Shown piece by piece: positions 1 to 8,128 of a stretch of 64,000 nt of DNA. Source of the stretch: Bacteroidales bacterium UBA3834 (GTDB lineage Bacteria > Bacteroidota > Bacteroidia > Bacteroidales > P3). The DNA lies in NCBI GenBank assembly GCA_002392965.1, contig DGIA01000006.1, positions 1-64,000 of the forward strand, read 5' to 3'. The position numbers and the translations under genes are program-made. Position 1 is the first letter of the stretch, and the number at the start of each line of letters is the position of its first letter. Under the pieces are notes generated by a model, which worked only from the letters and a program-made list of their open reading frames with translations, was not told the DNA's origin and ran no database searches.

Positions 1-293
1 AGAACATCGACATCATCAAGGTGGTCATCAACACCGTCGACCGCCTGCTGGGCCGTCCCGAAGGGCAGGACATGGACCTCATCACCTACGTCACCGACCG
101 TGCCGGTCACGACATGCGCTACGCTATTGACAGCAGCAAGCTGCAGCGCGAGCTCGGCTGGGAGCCCAGCCTCCAGTTCGAGGAGGGCATCGAGAAGACC
201 GTCCGTTGGTACCTTGACAACCAGGAGTGGATGGACAACATCACCCGCGGCGATTACATGAAATACTACGAAGACATGTACGCCAACCGATAG
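1..293 (+). CDS. rfbB: dTDP-glucose 4,6-dehydratase, C-terminal part (5' end outside window)
   Basis: About 96 residues of the C-terminus are present, read from base 3 with no start in the window. The segment TDRAGHDMRYAIDSSKLQRE, followed by LGWEP, FEEGI and a TVRWYLDN run, is the standard end of RfbB-type extended short-chain dehydrogenases, which convert dTDP-glucose to dTDP-4-keto-6-deoxyglucose in rhamnose and other deoxysugar synthesis. The catalytic and NAD-binding parts lie upstream, outside the window. The gene ends in a clear hairpin terminator at 318-355, so it closes a transcription unit. A related UDP-sugar epimerase is possible but the YAID..K..ELGW pattern fits RfbB best. Confidence 0.88.
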   Translation, partial: NIDIIKVVINTVDRLLGRPEGQDMDLITYVTDRAGHDMRYAIDSSKLQRELGWEPSLQFEEGIEKTVRWYLDNQEWMDNITRGDYMKYYEDMYANR

Positions 294-317
294 ACCCTCT
301 GTCTTTTTATTACCCCC

Positions 318-355
318 AATGCGTCATCGATCAACCCGATGGCGCATTTTTTTTT
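318..355 (+). terminator. Rho-independent terminator after rfbB
   Basis: A 12-bp stem (AATGCGTCATCG with CGATGGCGCATT, one G-U pair) with a 7-base loop is followed directly by a run of nine T residues. It lies 25 bases after the rfbB stop. Confidence 0.85.
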
Positions 356-403
356 ATTTTTCAATCAATATATTGTTCAGTCGATGAGTTTTCGTTGTTC
401 AGC

Positions 404-430
404 CGTTGTTCAGTGTTTGACTGAACAACG
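404..430. promoter_or_regulatory. Perfect 11-bp inverted repeat upstream of blaI, candidate operator
   Basis: CGTTGTTCAGT and ACTGAACAACG are exact reverse complements around a 5-base centre. Two further direct copies of the half-site TTGTTCAG lie just upstream (about 373-380 and 394-401). The position, 112 bases before the repressor gene, suggests a binding site for the BlaI-type regulator or another dimer. It is not the TACA/TGTA-type operator described for BlaI/MecI of staphylococci, so the assignment is an inference. Confidence 0.5.
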
Positions 431-499
431 AGTAAACAACAATATGACAAAAATAAAAAAAATTTTTCATTCATACACAATAAAGGAATAAAAACATCG

Positions 500-515
500 T
501 TTCTTAACTAAGAAA
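500..515. promoter_or_regulatory. Short palindrome TTTCTTA-AC-TAAGAAA before blaI
   Basis: Seven-base arms are perfect complements around AC and end 26 bases before the blaI start codon, within the probable promoter or leader. It could be a second regulator site. AT-rich leaders give such palindromes by chance, so the call is weak. Confidence 0.3.
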
Positions 516-541
516 ATAATTACAAAACAATACTCATAGTT

Positions 542-895
542 ATGTTAAAGGAACTGACAAAAGCCGAAGAGCAGGTGATGCAGGCCATCTGGAAAGTTGG
601 ACAAGGGTTTGCCAATGAGGTTGTTGCAGCCGTAGATAACAATGTGGCGTACAACACGGTACTCACGGTGGTACGCATACTGGAGCAGAAGGGGTTTGTG
701 GCCCACGAAACCTTCAACCGCTCGAACCGATACTATCCTCTCGTCAGCCGCGAGGAATACATGCAGCAGCAGCTCAGCGGATTCGCGAAGCGCTACTTCG
801 GCTCGTCGCCGAGAGCTCTGGTTAGCTTCCTGGTAGATAAGAAAGAGGTCTCGCTAGAAGATCTGGAGGCCATCACAAAAGAGCTAGAGAATTAA
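542..895 (+). CDS. BlaI/MecI/CopY-family transcriptional repressor
   Basis: A 117-residue winged-helix protein of the usual family length. The N-terminal LTKAEEQVMQAIWKVG and the later AYNTVLTVVRILEQKGFV stretch form the DNA-binding domain, with the recognition helix around residues 38-52; the C-terminal third (YFGSSPRALVSFLVDKKEVS) is the dimerization region. In the known systems a membrane M56 protease triggers cleavage of this repressor. The next gene, 11 bases downstream, encodes exactly such a protease, so the two form a sensor-repressor pair. Palindromes at 404-430 and 500-515 are candidate autoregulatory operators. No beta-lactamase is adjacent, so the controlled stress is unknown. Confidence 0.92.
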   Translation: MLKELTKAEEQVMQAIWKVGQGFANEVVAAVDNNVAYNTVLTVVRILEQKGFVAHETFNRSNRYYPLVSREEYMQQQLSGFAKRYFGSSPRALVSFLVDKKEVSLEDLEAITKELEN

Positions 896-906
896 AATAG
901 AAAATT

Positions 907-2184
907 ATGATACACTGGATTGTTTTCTCGACCTTGGCAGCGGGCCTACTCTATGGTCTGTACTGCCTCACCCTGCGGCGCGACCGCTGGTTGCAGTTGA
1001 GCCTTTGGTATCTGCTGCTGGCACTTGGATTCTGCATCGCGTTTCCCTTCATCTCCTTGCCCGAACGACTTTCCGCGGCATCGCAGTCGGTCATACCCAC
1101 AGGAGAATATATGATGACGCTGGATGAAATCGAAATAACGCCTACCCCGTCACCTTATACCCTCGGACTGATTGTGGACATCTATCTCATCGGCTTGGCG
1201 CTATGCGTGGCCTACTTACTGTTCCAGCTGACGGCACAGTCTGTGATCATATTCAGGCTTCGACGGAAACATTCGGTCTATCGTTCCAGCGACGGCTTTG
1301 ACATCCCGCGTGGCTCGTCGCTCATCCTGCTCGACGACGACACGGCCCCCTACTCTTTCTTTCGCCAGATTGCGGTTGGCACGCGTAGCCTCAACAACGA
1401 AGAGCTGCGTTGCATACTGGCCCACGAGTCGTTCCATGTGAGTCACTTCCATTCGCTCGATATCCTCTCAGCAAGGCTGATGTGCTGCCTGGCATGGTTC
1501 AACCCCTTCGCCTGGCTTATCATGCGCGAGATACGGATCGTGCAGGAGTTCCAGGCCGACGCCGCGTCGATTGGCGCCTGCGGTCGCGAGGACTATCTGC
1601 ACCTGCTCTACAGGCAGGCAACCGGTACAGGATATGGCCATATCACAAATAATTTCAAAAGTATTAACATCAAAAAACGCATTGTTATGATGAACACAAA
1701 GAAATCGCGCTACGGCGCATGGAAAGTAGCAGCGGTGCTGCCTGTGGTGGCATTGCTACTGATGGTGGGTTGCAAACCCGCAGAGCCTGCACCCGCCGAT
1801 AATGCGGCTTCAGAGGAGCTTACGGTTTCCACCAACGAGCCGTCTATCGAGCCCGTGCTCTTCGACATGGAGAACGCTCCCGAAGGCTTCCAGCTTCCCG
1901 AATATGTCGGCGGCATGGATGCTTTCTACAAGTACCTCACCGACAATCTCCGCTATCCCGAGCAGGCCAAGGCCGACAACATTCAAGGCCGGGTGCTCAT
2001 CCGTTTCGTGGTGATGAACGACGGCAGCATTGTCAATGTAGAGGTGGCTCGCGGCATCGGTGGCGGATGCGATGAGGAGGCTGTGCGCGTGGTCAAGGCC
2101 ATGCCCAAATGGAAGCCCGCCGTCAGCGACGGCAAGCCCGTCAACGTGCAGTATGCACTGCCCATCACATTCAAGTTGCAATAG
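907..2184 (+). CDS. BlaR1-type M56 family membrane metalloprotease with C-terminal TonB domain
   Basis: 425 residues. Hydrophobic segments near residues 1-20, 35-55 and 90-115 are followed by the zinc-protease motif HESFH at about residue 175 (AHESFHVSHFHSLD) and a fourth membrane helix near 275-290 (AVLPVVALLLMVGC). The protein then ends in a TonB C-terminal-like domain (about 335-425: YVGGMDAFYKYL, YPEQAKADNIQGRVLIRF and the closing VQYALPITFKLQ). M56 proteases sense a periplasmic signal and inactivate the BlaI-type repressor encoded just upstream. The TonB domain takes the place of the penicillin-binding sensor domain of classical BlaR1; this arrangement recurs in Bacteroidota. What it senses or contacts cannot be read from sequence. 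Confidence 0.9.
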   Translation: MIHWIVFSTLAAGLLYGLYCLTLRRDRWLQLSLWYLLLALGFCIAFPFISLPERLSAASQSVIPTGEYMMTLDEIEITPTPSPYTLGLIVDIYLIGLALCVAYLLFQLTAQSVIIFRLRRKHSVYRSSDGFDIPRGSSLILLDDDTAPYSFFRQIAVGTRSLNNEELRCILAHESFHVSHFHSLDILSARLMCCLAWFNPFAWLIMREIRIVQEFQADAASIGACGREDYLHLLYRQATGTGYGHITNNFKSINIKKRIVMMNTKKSRYGAWKVAAVLPVVALLLMVGCKPAEPAPADNAASEELTVSTNEPSIEPVLFDMENAPEGFQLPEYVGGMDAFYKYLTDNLRYPEQAKADNIQGRVLIRFVVMNDGSIVNVEVARGIGGGCDEEAVRVVKAMPKWKPAVSDGKPVNVQYALPITFKLQ

Positions 2185-2203
2185 AGTGCAATAAAACAGC
2201 GAG

Positions 2204-2246
2204 GTGTGCGTTTTTCTTTCTGTAAGAAACAACGCACACTTTTTTT
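2204..2246 (+). terminator. Hairpin terminator between the M56 gene and the HAD gene
   Basis: GTGTGCGTT pairs with AACGCACAC, with an inner TTTCT/AGAAA extension, and is followed by seven T residues. The T-run abuts the ATG of the next gene at 2247, so that gene has almost no leader of its own if termination is complete. Confidence 0.75.
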
Positions 2247-2834
2247 ATGCGAAACATCATCTTCGACTTTGGCAATGTGCTGGTGCAGTGGCACCCTGAA
2301 CAAATATATACTGCGCACTTCGGCGACGAAGCCAAGGCATGGTGGTTCCTGCGCCATGTGACCGATGCCACTTGGCGCAACCGTATAGACGCCGGCGAGA
2401 ATCAAGATGCATGCATCAACGAGCTAAAAGCTCGACAGCCGGAATATGCCGATGCCATCGAACTCTATCGCTCGCACTGGAGAGACATGCTGACCGACGA
2501 GGTGCCGGGAATGCGCGAAGTGATTACCGACCTACAGAACACCGGACATGAAATATACGGTCTGACCAACTGGAGCATGGAGACCTTCCCCGAGGCTCGC
2601 GAGAGGTTCGGCATACTTCAGATGATTGACCGTTATGTGGTGAGTGGAGCCGAACGACTGGTGAAACCCGACCATCGTCTGTTCCAGGTGCTGCTGGATC
2701 GCTATCATCTAAATGCGAAGGAATGCGCCTTCATAGACGACAACCCGGACAACGTGCAAACCGCCAAAGAAATGGGAATGCAGGGAATCGTATTCACCGG
2801 AGCCGAAGACCTTCGCAAAGCTTTGAAAATATGA
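2247..2834 (+). CDS. HAD-family hydrolase (phosphatase-like, subfamily IA)
   Basis: 195 residues. Motif I is IIFDFGNVLVQWHP at the N-terminus, with the nucleophile Asp in DFGNV; motif II is GLTNWS, motif III the Lys of VKPDHRLFQ, and motif IV is FIDDNPDNV. DxGNV in place of DxDGT is typical of the YihX-like group of sugar-phosphate phosphatases. The substrate cannot be predicted. The start codon follows immediately on a terminator T-run, and the stop overlaps the start of the thioesterase gene (ATGA), so those two are translationally coupled. Confidence 0.85.
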   Translation: MRNIIFDFGNVLVQWHPEQIYTAHFGDEAKAWWFLRHVTDATWRNRIDAGENQDACINELKARQPEYADAIELYRSHWRDMLTDEVPGMREVITDLQNTGHEIYGLTNWSMETFPEARERFGILQMIDRYVVSGAERLVKPDHRLFQVLLDRYHLNAKECAFIDDNPDNVQTAKEMGMQGIVFTGAEDLRKALKI

Positions 2835-3250
2835 ACAACTGTTTGACAGAAACCGCCCGCAAGCTTTTCATGAACGACCGCTATGCCACAGAACTGACCG
2901 GCATAGAGATCGTATCGGTGTCCAAACATCAGTGTATCTGTTCTCTACTTCTTGTGCACAGGCACTGCAACGCCCGCGACACGGCCATGGGCGGGGTACT
3001 GTTCACCTTGGCCGACTTTGCAGCCGCCGTAGCTGCCAATAGTGAGAATTTGTCAAAAGAAGAGTTGCACTGGGTGTCGCTCGACGCCAATATCCACTAC
3101 CTCGCCCCCGCCCTGTTGGGACAACGGCTGACAGCCACCTGTACGGCACTGAAACACGGACGCACCACAGCCTTGTACCAAACCATAATAGAAAGCCCCG
3201 ACAGCGGCAAACGCATTGCCGTCATCGGGACCACCATGATGCGGGTCTGA
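2831..3250 (+). CDS. PaaI-family hotdog thioesterase
   Basis: 139 residues from the ATG at 2831, which overlaps the HAD stop codon; a longer in-frame reading from 2723 would overlap the HAD gene by 110 bases and is not favoured. The central HCNARDTAMGGVLFTLADFA and SLDANIHYLAPA stretches are the hotdog helix and strand of PaaI-like acyl-CoA thioesterases, which hydrolyse aryl- or acyl-CoA as tetramers. A conserved Asp and Gly-Gly (TAMGGVLFTLAD) are present. The gene converges on lpxA with only two bases between the stops. Confidence 0.85.
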   Translation: MNNCLTETARKLFMNDRYATELTGIEIVSVSKHQCICSLLLVHRHCNARDTAMGGVLFTLADFAAAVAANSENLSKEELHWVSLDANIHYLAPALLGQRLTATCTALKHGRTTALYQTIIESPDSGKRIAVIGTTMMRV

Positions 3251-3252
3251 GA

Positions 3253-4041
3253 CTACTCGCTCTTCCTCACTGATTTATATCCGCTCATCAGGCCGGTATT
3301 GGCATTGCCAATAAAAGCCAGCACCTGCTTGCCTTCGTCGGTATTGCCGTACTTTTCTTTCACCTGTTCCACTGCCTCGGAGAACGCCAGTCCCTTGACG
3401 AAGATGAGACGATAGATGTCGCTGATGCGATTGATGCTTTCCTGTGAGAAGCCTCGGCGCTGCAAACCAAGACTGTTCACACCGCAGTATTGTATCGGGT
3501 AGCGGGCCGCTTTGACAAACGGCGGAATATCCTTGTCAATCAACGCACCGCCCTGTGTAATGACATGCGATCCGATATGGATGAACTGCAGGCAGGCTGT
3601 CTTGCCGCCGAGAATCACCCAATCGCCCACAATAATATGGCCTGCAAGGGTAGCATTGTTGGCCAGCACACAACGGTCTCCCACCACACAGTCGTGTGCC
3701 ACGTGCACATAGGCCATCAGCAGGTTGCTGTTGCCGATGACAGTTTTGCCGCTGGCGGCAGTGCCTCGGTTGATGGTGCAGCACTCACGGATGACATTGT
3801 CATCACCGATTTCCACAGTGGTGTATTCTCCCGCAAACTTCAGGTCCTGTGGCACCGCAGCAATCACCGCACCTGGAAAAATCTTACAATTCTTGCCAAT
3901 ACGGGCACCAGGGAAAATGGTCACATTGGGGCCAATCCAGGTTCCATCACCGATTTCGACATCCTCATATATGGTGGAAAAGTTACTGATCGTTACATTT
4001 TTGCCAATCTTGGCATCGGGGTGTAGGTCGTATAATACCAT
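3253..4041 (-). CDS. lpxA: UDP-N-acetylglucosamine acyltransferase (lipid A synthesis, first step)
   Basis: 262 residues, the normal LpxA length. The N-terminal two thirds are left-handed beta-helix hexapeptide repeats (IGKNVTISNFSTIYEDVEIGDGTWIGPNVTIFPG pattern). The catalytic His lies in the VHVAHDCVVGD stretch and the signature GALIDKDIPPF precedes a helical C-terminal domain. LpxA transfers the 3-hydroxyacyl chain from acyl carrier protein to UDP-GlcNAc in the cytoplasm. It starts three bases after lpxC and is the last gene of the guaA-LysM-lpxC-lpxA unit. Confidence 0.97.
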   Translation of the reverse strand: MVLYDLHPDAKIGKNVTISNFSTIYEDVEIGDGTWIGPNVTIFPGARIGKNCKIFPGAVIAAVPQDLKFAGEYTTVEIGDDNVIRECCTINRGTAASGKTVIGNSNLLMAYVHVAHDCVVGDRCVLANNATLAGHIIVGDWVILGGKTACLQFIHIGSHVITQGGALIDKDIPPFVKAARYPIQYCGVNSLGLQRRGFSQESINRISDIYRLIFVKGLAFSEAVEQVKEKYGNTDEGKQVLAFIGNANTGLMSGYKSVRKSE

Positions 4042-4044
4042 GTT

Positions 4045-4971
4045 TTATTGTTTTTCAATTGATTTCTTGTATTCCAGCAAATAACGGGCAAATGCGTTGT
4101 TGGCCTTATGACCCGGCTTGTAGATGTTGAATTTAGCATTGATCATGGAGCCGAAGAGCCGCACATCGCCGATGAAGTCGAGTAGCTTGTGCCGGGCAGG
4201 CTCGTTGGGAAAATAGGGGTCGGTGGTGTTGAGCACACCATCGTGCACCTTGAACTGGTTGACATCCTTATGGAAGGTCTTGGCCAACCGCTTCAACTGT
4301 TTGCTCGTAAGCTCCTTATTGACAAACACCAGTGCATTGTCGAGCGACCCTCCTTTAATCAGATTGAGATGCAGCAGCGGTTCTATTTCATGGAGGAAGA
4401 CAAACGTGCGACAAGGGGCGATACTGGCGGCATACTCGTTGAAGTCGTTCATCTCTGCCACCTGTCTTCCTATGACGGTGTCGGCAAAATCGATCTCACA
4501 CCGCACAGCGAAATGGTCGCATGGCTCCACATCAAAGACAGAGCCAGTCTTCTCGTATTCAAAATGCAACGGCTCCTTGATGGTGAAAACCTGACGCTCC
4601 ACCCGTTGCTGACGCACTCCCACGCGCACCAGCTGCAGCAACCAGGGTCGTGCCGAACCGTCGATGATAGGCACCTCTCCTCCATCCAGTTCAATCAAAG
4701 CGTTATCCACATTCATGCCATGCAATGCCGACATCAGATGCTCGATGGTGGCGATGGAATTCCTTCCGCTGCCGAGCGTGGTGCCTCGAGAAGTCTCTCC
4801 CACATTGTCGGCCAAAGCCTGCTGGGTGATGATATTGTTGCGGTCGGTGCGGCGAAATGCGATACCAAAGTTGTCGGGTGCAGGTTTCACAGTGACCGTC
4901 ACAGTGCGACCCGTGTGCAATCCCAAACCTGTGAGACGAAATTCTTTATATATTGTGTTCTGATACTCCAT
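4045..4971 (-). CDS. lpxC: UDP-3-O-acyl-N-acetylglucosamine deacetylase, stand-alone form
   Basis: 308 residues beginning MEYQNTIYKEFRLTGLGLHT. It has the zinc-ligand segments TIEHLMSALHGMNVDN and HKLLDFIGDV, the substrate-loop FRRTD and the oxyanion region CRTFVFLHEIE. LpxC deacetylates the LpxA product and is the committed step of lipid A synthesis. In most Bacteroidota the protein is about 460 residues because FabZ is fused to the C-terminus. Here it stops at residue 308 and lpxA follows three bases later, so no FabZ domain is encoded at this locus. Confidence 0.97.
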   Translation of the reverse strand: MEYQNTIYKEFRLTGLGLHTGRTVTVTVKPAPDNFGIAFRRTDRNNIITQQALADNVGETSRGTTLGSGRNSIATIEHLMSALHGMNVDNALIELDGGEVPIIDGSARPWLLQLVRVGVRQQRVERQVFTIKEPLHFEYEKTGSVFDVEPCDHFAVRCEIDFADTVIGRQVAEMNDFNEYAASIAPCRTFVFLHEIEPLLHLNLIKGGSLDNALVFVNKELTSKQLKRLAKTFHKDVNQFKVHDGVLNTTDPYFPNEPARHKLLDFIGDVRLFGSMINAKFNIYKPGHKANNAFARYLLEYKKSIEKQ

Positions 4972-4984
4972 GCTGTCTGTTTTT

Positions 4985-7900
4985 CTACTTCATCGCCGCC
5001 TTTAGCAGGCGCAGGCCTTCCATGCGGTAGAGTTGTGCCCGGTCGTTTTCCAGACCTGCCCCGTGGCGGCTGAGATGTAACGGCTGTATCAACCCCGGCG
5101 CCGTCAAGGTGGGCGACTGCCAGAACGCGGCGCTCTTGCTGTTGAGACCTGTAACAATATAAAGCATCAGGTCATATCCTGTGGCCGCCAGCGGTGAAGA
5201 TGGTTCTGTGTTGAAGCGGTTGCGATAGGCGCGCAGAAAAGCCACATGCACCTCGTTGGTCATATCCCACGACATGCTGTAGGTGTGGTAGTTGAGCTGC
5301 TGCAACTGGGCGAAATCAACGTCAATGTACTCTTTCGTCCAATCGGTGAATGAGTACAGCACAGGCGGCTGTGTCTTGAAGGCTGCCAACTTGTTGAGCA
5401 GGTTACCGACAAAGACCCGGTTGTTGTCCCTGTTCTGATCATAGATGCTCAGCACGTGACATGACGGGGTCTTCTTAAGCACACTGGTCAGTTTGGCACT
5501 CTGACTCCAATTAAAGATGGTATAAGGGATATCACCTCTTTCATCCAGCTGCTTCTTCACCTCCTCCATCACCGGCTTCTCGGCCGAGGCGTTGGAATGG
5601 ATGATATACAGGTGGGCATCCGGACGTTCGGCCTTCATATTGTTCAGCATCAACTTGACCATTCCAGCCACCGAAGGCTGAATCTTGACCATATAAGGAT
5701 TCTCTGCGCAAAGCTCGCTGCGTGTGGCCATGGGGTTGACAATATAGACACCCGCCTGCTGTGCCAGCTCGGCGGCCTTGTCAAAGGCATCTCGCAGCAG
5801 CAGCGCCACAACGAAATCGCTCTTCTCCACATGGTGGGTGCGGAAAGCCTCCTCCACTTTGGCTGGCGTATTGTCGCTGACATCCACCACATTGAGCTCG
5901 ACGTTGATTCCATCTTCTGCCAGACGGTCGAGGGCCAGCAGAACCCCTTCATAGAACTCTATGAACTCGAACTGCCGGTAACTTTTCTTCCCACGTTGTT
6001 CTATGTCGAACTTTGAAGTGCTGATCTGATCCATCTGCGACAAATACAACGGCATCATTAGCGCGATCTTCAACGTCTTACCCACCTGCCGCTGTGACCG
6101 TTCCGTCGTAGGGCCGTCCGCACTTGTGGCGGGCTGGCTCGTCGGCACGTATTCTGGCAGCGCCACAGCCGAGGCGGAAGCAAAAGCAAAATCCACAGTA
6201 TCGACAACGAATGTAGTGTCATGAACGGCAATATAGGTCGTATCATGCACCGAAACATATTTCGTCAGCGTCACCGTATCTGTAACAAAGATGGTGTCAC
6301 GCACGGCTATATAGGCCGTATCGTGCACCGGCACGTACTCCGTCAGTTTCTCCGTGTTGGTAACGATGGCAGTATCATGCACAGTGACATAAGTGGTATC
6401 GTGCACCGGCACATATTCTGTCTTCGTCAGCGTCACTGTGTCAGTTACAACCATAGTGTCACGCACGGCTATATAGGTCGTATCATGCACCGGCACATAT
6501 TCTGTCTTCGTCACCGTGTTGGTAACGATGGCCGTATCGTGCACAGCATACGGAGCATCAACATAAGCAGTATCATGCACCGTGATATAGGTCGTATCAT
6601 GCACCGTCACATATTCTGTCTTCGTCACCGTGTTGGTAACAACGGCCGTATCGTGCACAGCATACGGTGCCTCAACATAAGCAGTATCATGCACCGTGAT
6701 ATAGGTCGTATCATGCACCGTCACATATTCTGTCTTCGTCACCGTGTTGGTAACAACGGCGGTATCGTGCACAGCATACGGTGCCTCAATATATGCGGTA
6801 TCATGCACCGTGATATAAGTGGTATCATGCACCGGCACATATTCCGTCTTCGTCACCGTGTTGGTAACGATGGCCGTATCGTGCACAGCATACGGAGCAT
6901 CAACATAAGCAGTATCATGCACCGTGATATAGGTCGTATCATGCACCGTCACATATTCTGTCTTCGTCACCGTGTTGGTAACAATGGCCGTATCGTGCAC
7001 AGCATACGGTACCTCAACATAAGCGGTATCATGCACCGTGATATAAGTGGTATCATGCACCGGCACATTCTCCGTCTTCGTCACCGTGTTGGTAACTATG
7101 GCCGTATCATGCACAGCATACGGAACCTCAATATAAGCGGTATCACGCACTGTGATATAAGTGGTATCATGCACCGTCACATATTCTGTCTTCGTCACCG
7201 TGTTGGTAACAATGGCCGTATCGTGCACAGCATACGGTGCCTCAACATAAGCGGTATCATGCACCGTGATATAAGTGGTATCATGCACCGTCACATACTC
7301 CGTCTTCGTCACCGTGTTGGTAACTATGGCCGTATCATGCACAGCATACGGAACCTCAATATAAGCGGTATCACGCACTGTGATATAAGTGGTATCATGC
7401 ACCGTCACATATTCTGTCTTCATCACCGTGTTGGTAACAATGGCCGTATCGTGCACAGCATACGGTGCCTCAACATAAGCGGTATCATGCACCGTGATAT
7501 AAGTGGTATCATGCACCGTCACATACTCCGTCTTCGTCACCGTGTTGGTAACAACGGCGGTATCGTGCACAGCATACGGAACATCAACATAAGCGGTATC
7601 ATGCACCGTGATATAGGTAGTATCGTGCACTGTCACATACTCCGTCTTCGTCACCGTGTTGGTAACAATGGCCGTATCATGCACAGCATACGGCACATTG
7701 ATATACATTGTGTCGTGTACGGCATACGGAACCTTGACATAGGACGTATCATGCACCTCCATATATACGGTATCATGCACACGCACCACCTCGACCTTGG
7801 GTGTGGTCGGTGCGGGCGATGGTGCAGTCGTCGGGGGCACCTCTTCTTCGATTTCAGCCAGCTGCCCGCGGAACGGAATCCATACGGTGTCGCCGGGATG

Positions 7901-8125
7901 CAGCGAATGAATATCCACATGGGTGACGGCGTCGAAACTCTGCACCCTATAGGCCTTGGCGATAGAATACACCGTCTGCCCTTTCTCGACGATGTGCACA
8001 TAGTATTTGCGTCCGTGCACCATCTGCTTCTCTCGGCTCACCTTCACGGGTGTGGTTCCCGGAGCCTGAGACCAAACGGTCGCAACCGACATCAACAGCG
8101 ACAGTATAAGCAAAAACTTTTTCAT
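4985..8125 (-). CDS. LysM - HDT-repeat - periplasmic-binding-fold protein
   Basis: 1046 residues with a signal peptide (MKKFLLILSLLMSVATVWSQ). A LysM domain at about 36-95 (YYVHIVEKGQTVYSIAKAYR ... HPGDTVWIPF) should bind peptidoglycan. Residues about 130-690 are a low-complexity stalk of VHDTTYITVHDT-type strands, including ten full 38-residue units (114 bp each) in tandem. A C-terminal domain from about 705 (TLKIALMMPLYLSQMD, EFYEGVLLALDRL, VNPMATRSELC) has the type 1 periplasmic-binding fold, as in LivK/LpoA-like proteins. Likely periplasmic; the ligand is unknown. The gene starts three bases after guaA and ends 14 bases before lpxC. Confidence 0.85.
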   Translation of the reverse strand: MKKFLLILSLLMSVATVWSQAPGTTPVKVSREKQMVHGRKYYVHIVEKGQTVYSIAKAYRVQSFDAVTHVDIHSLHPGDTVWIPFRGQLAEIEEEVPPTTAPSPAPTTPKVEVVRVHDTVYMEVHDTSYVKVPYAVHDTMYINVPYAVHDTAIVTNTVTKTEYVTVHDTTYITVHDTAYVDVPYAVHDTAVVTNTVTKTEYVTVHDTTYITVHDTAYVEAPYAVHDTAIVTNTVMKTEYVTVHDTTYITVRDTAYIEVPYAVHDTAIVTNTVTKTEYVTVHDTTYITVHDTAYVEAPYAVHDTAIVTNTVTKTEYVTVHDTTYITVRDTAYIEVPYAVHDTAIVTNTVTKTENVPVHDTTYITVHDTAYVEVPYAVHDTAIVTNTVTKTEYVTVHDTTYITVHDTAYVDAPYAVHDTAIVTNTVTKTEYVPVHDTTYITVHDTAYIEAPYAVHDTAVVTNTVTKTEYVTVHDTTYITVHDTAYVEAPYAVHDTAVVTNTVTKTEYVTVHDTTYITVHDTAYVDAPYAVHDTAIVTNTVTKTEYVPVHDTTYIAVRDTMVVTDTVTLTKTEYVPVHDTTYVTVHDTAIVTNTEKLTEYVPVHDTAYIAVRDTIFVTDTVTLTKYVSVHDTTYIAVHDTTFVVDTVDFAFASASAVALPEYVPTSQPATSADGPTTERSQRQVGKTLKIALMMPLYLSQMDQISTSKFDIEQRGKKSYRQFEFIEFYEGVLLALDRLAEDGINVELNVVDVSDNTPAKVEEAFRTHHVEKSDFVVALLLRDAFDKAAELAQQAGVYIVNPMATRSELCAENPYMVKIQPSVAGMVKLMLNNMKAERPDAHLYIIHSNASAEKPVMEEVKKQLDERGDIPYTIFNWSQSAKLTSVLKKTPSCHVLSIYDQNRDNNRVFVGNLLNKLAAFKTQPPVLYSFTDWTKEYIDVDFAQLQQLNYHTYSMSWDMTNEVHVAFLRAYRNRFNTEPSSPLAATGYDLMLYIVTGLNSKSAAFWQSPTLTAPGLIQPLHLSRHGAGLENDRAQLYRMEGLRLLKAAMK
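6480..7690 (-). repeat. 114-bp tandem repeat array inside the LysM protein gene
   Basis: Ten full copies and one partial copy of a 38-codon unit are arranged head to tail. The unit starts at (A)(I/V)VTNTVTKTEY and ends at PYAVHDT. Copies differ at a few codons only (HDT/RDT, YVEA/YVDA/YIEV, EYVT/EYVP), with synonymous and near-identical DNA, which indicates recent expansion or gene conversion. Each unit contains sub-repeats of a VHDT-hydrophobic strand. Copy number is likely to vary between strains and to be hard for short-read assembly. Confidence 0.95.
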
Positions 8126-8128
8126 CTT

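Noticed and set aside
404..430. Palindrome considered as a second terminator for rfbB
   Set aside because: No T-run follows on either strand and a strong terminator already lies at 318-355.
6480..7690. Direct repeats that might be taken for a CRISPR array
   Set aside because: The whole 114-bp unit repeats with no unique spacers, in frame with a protein gene.
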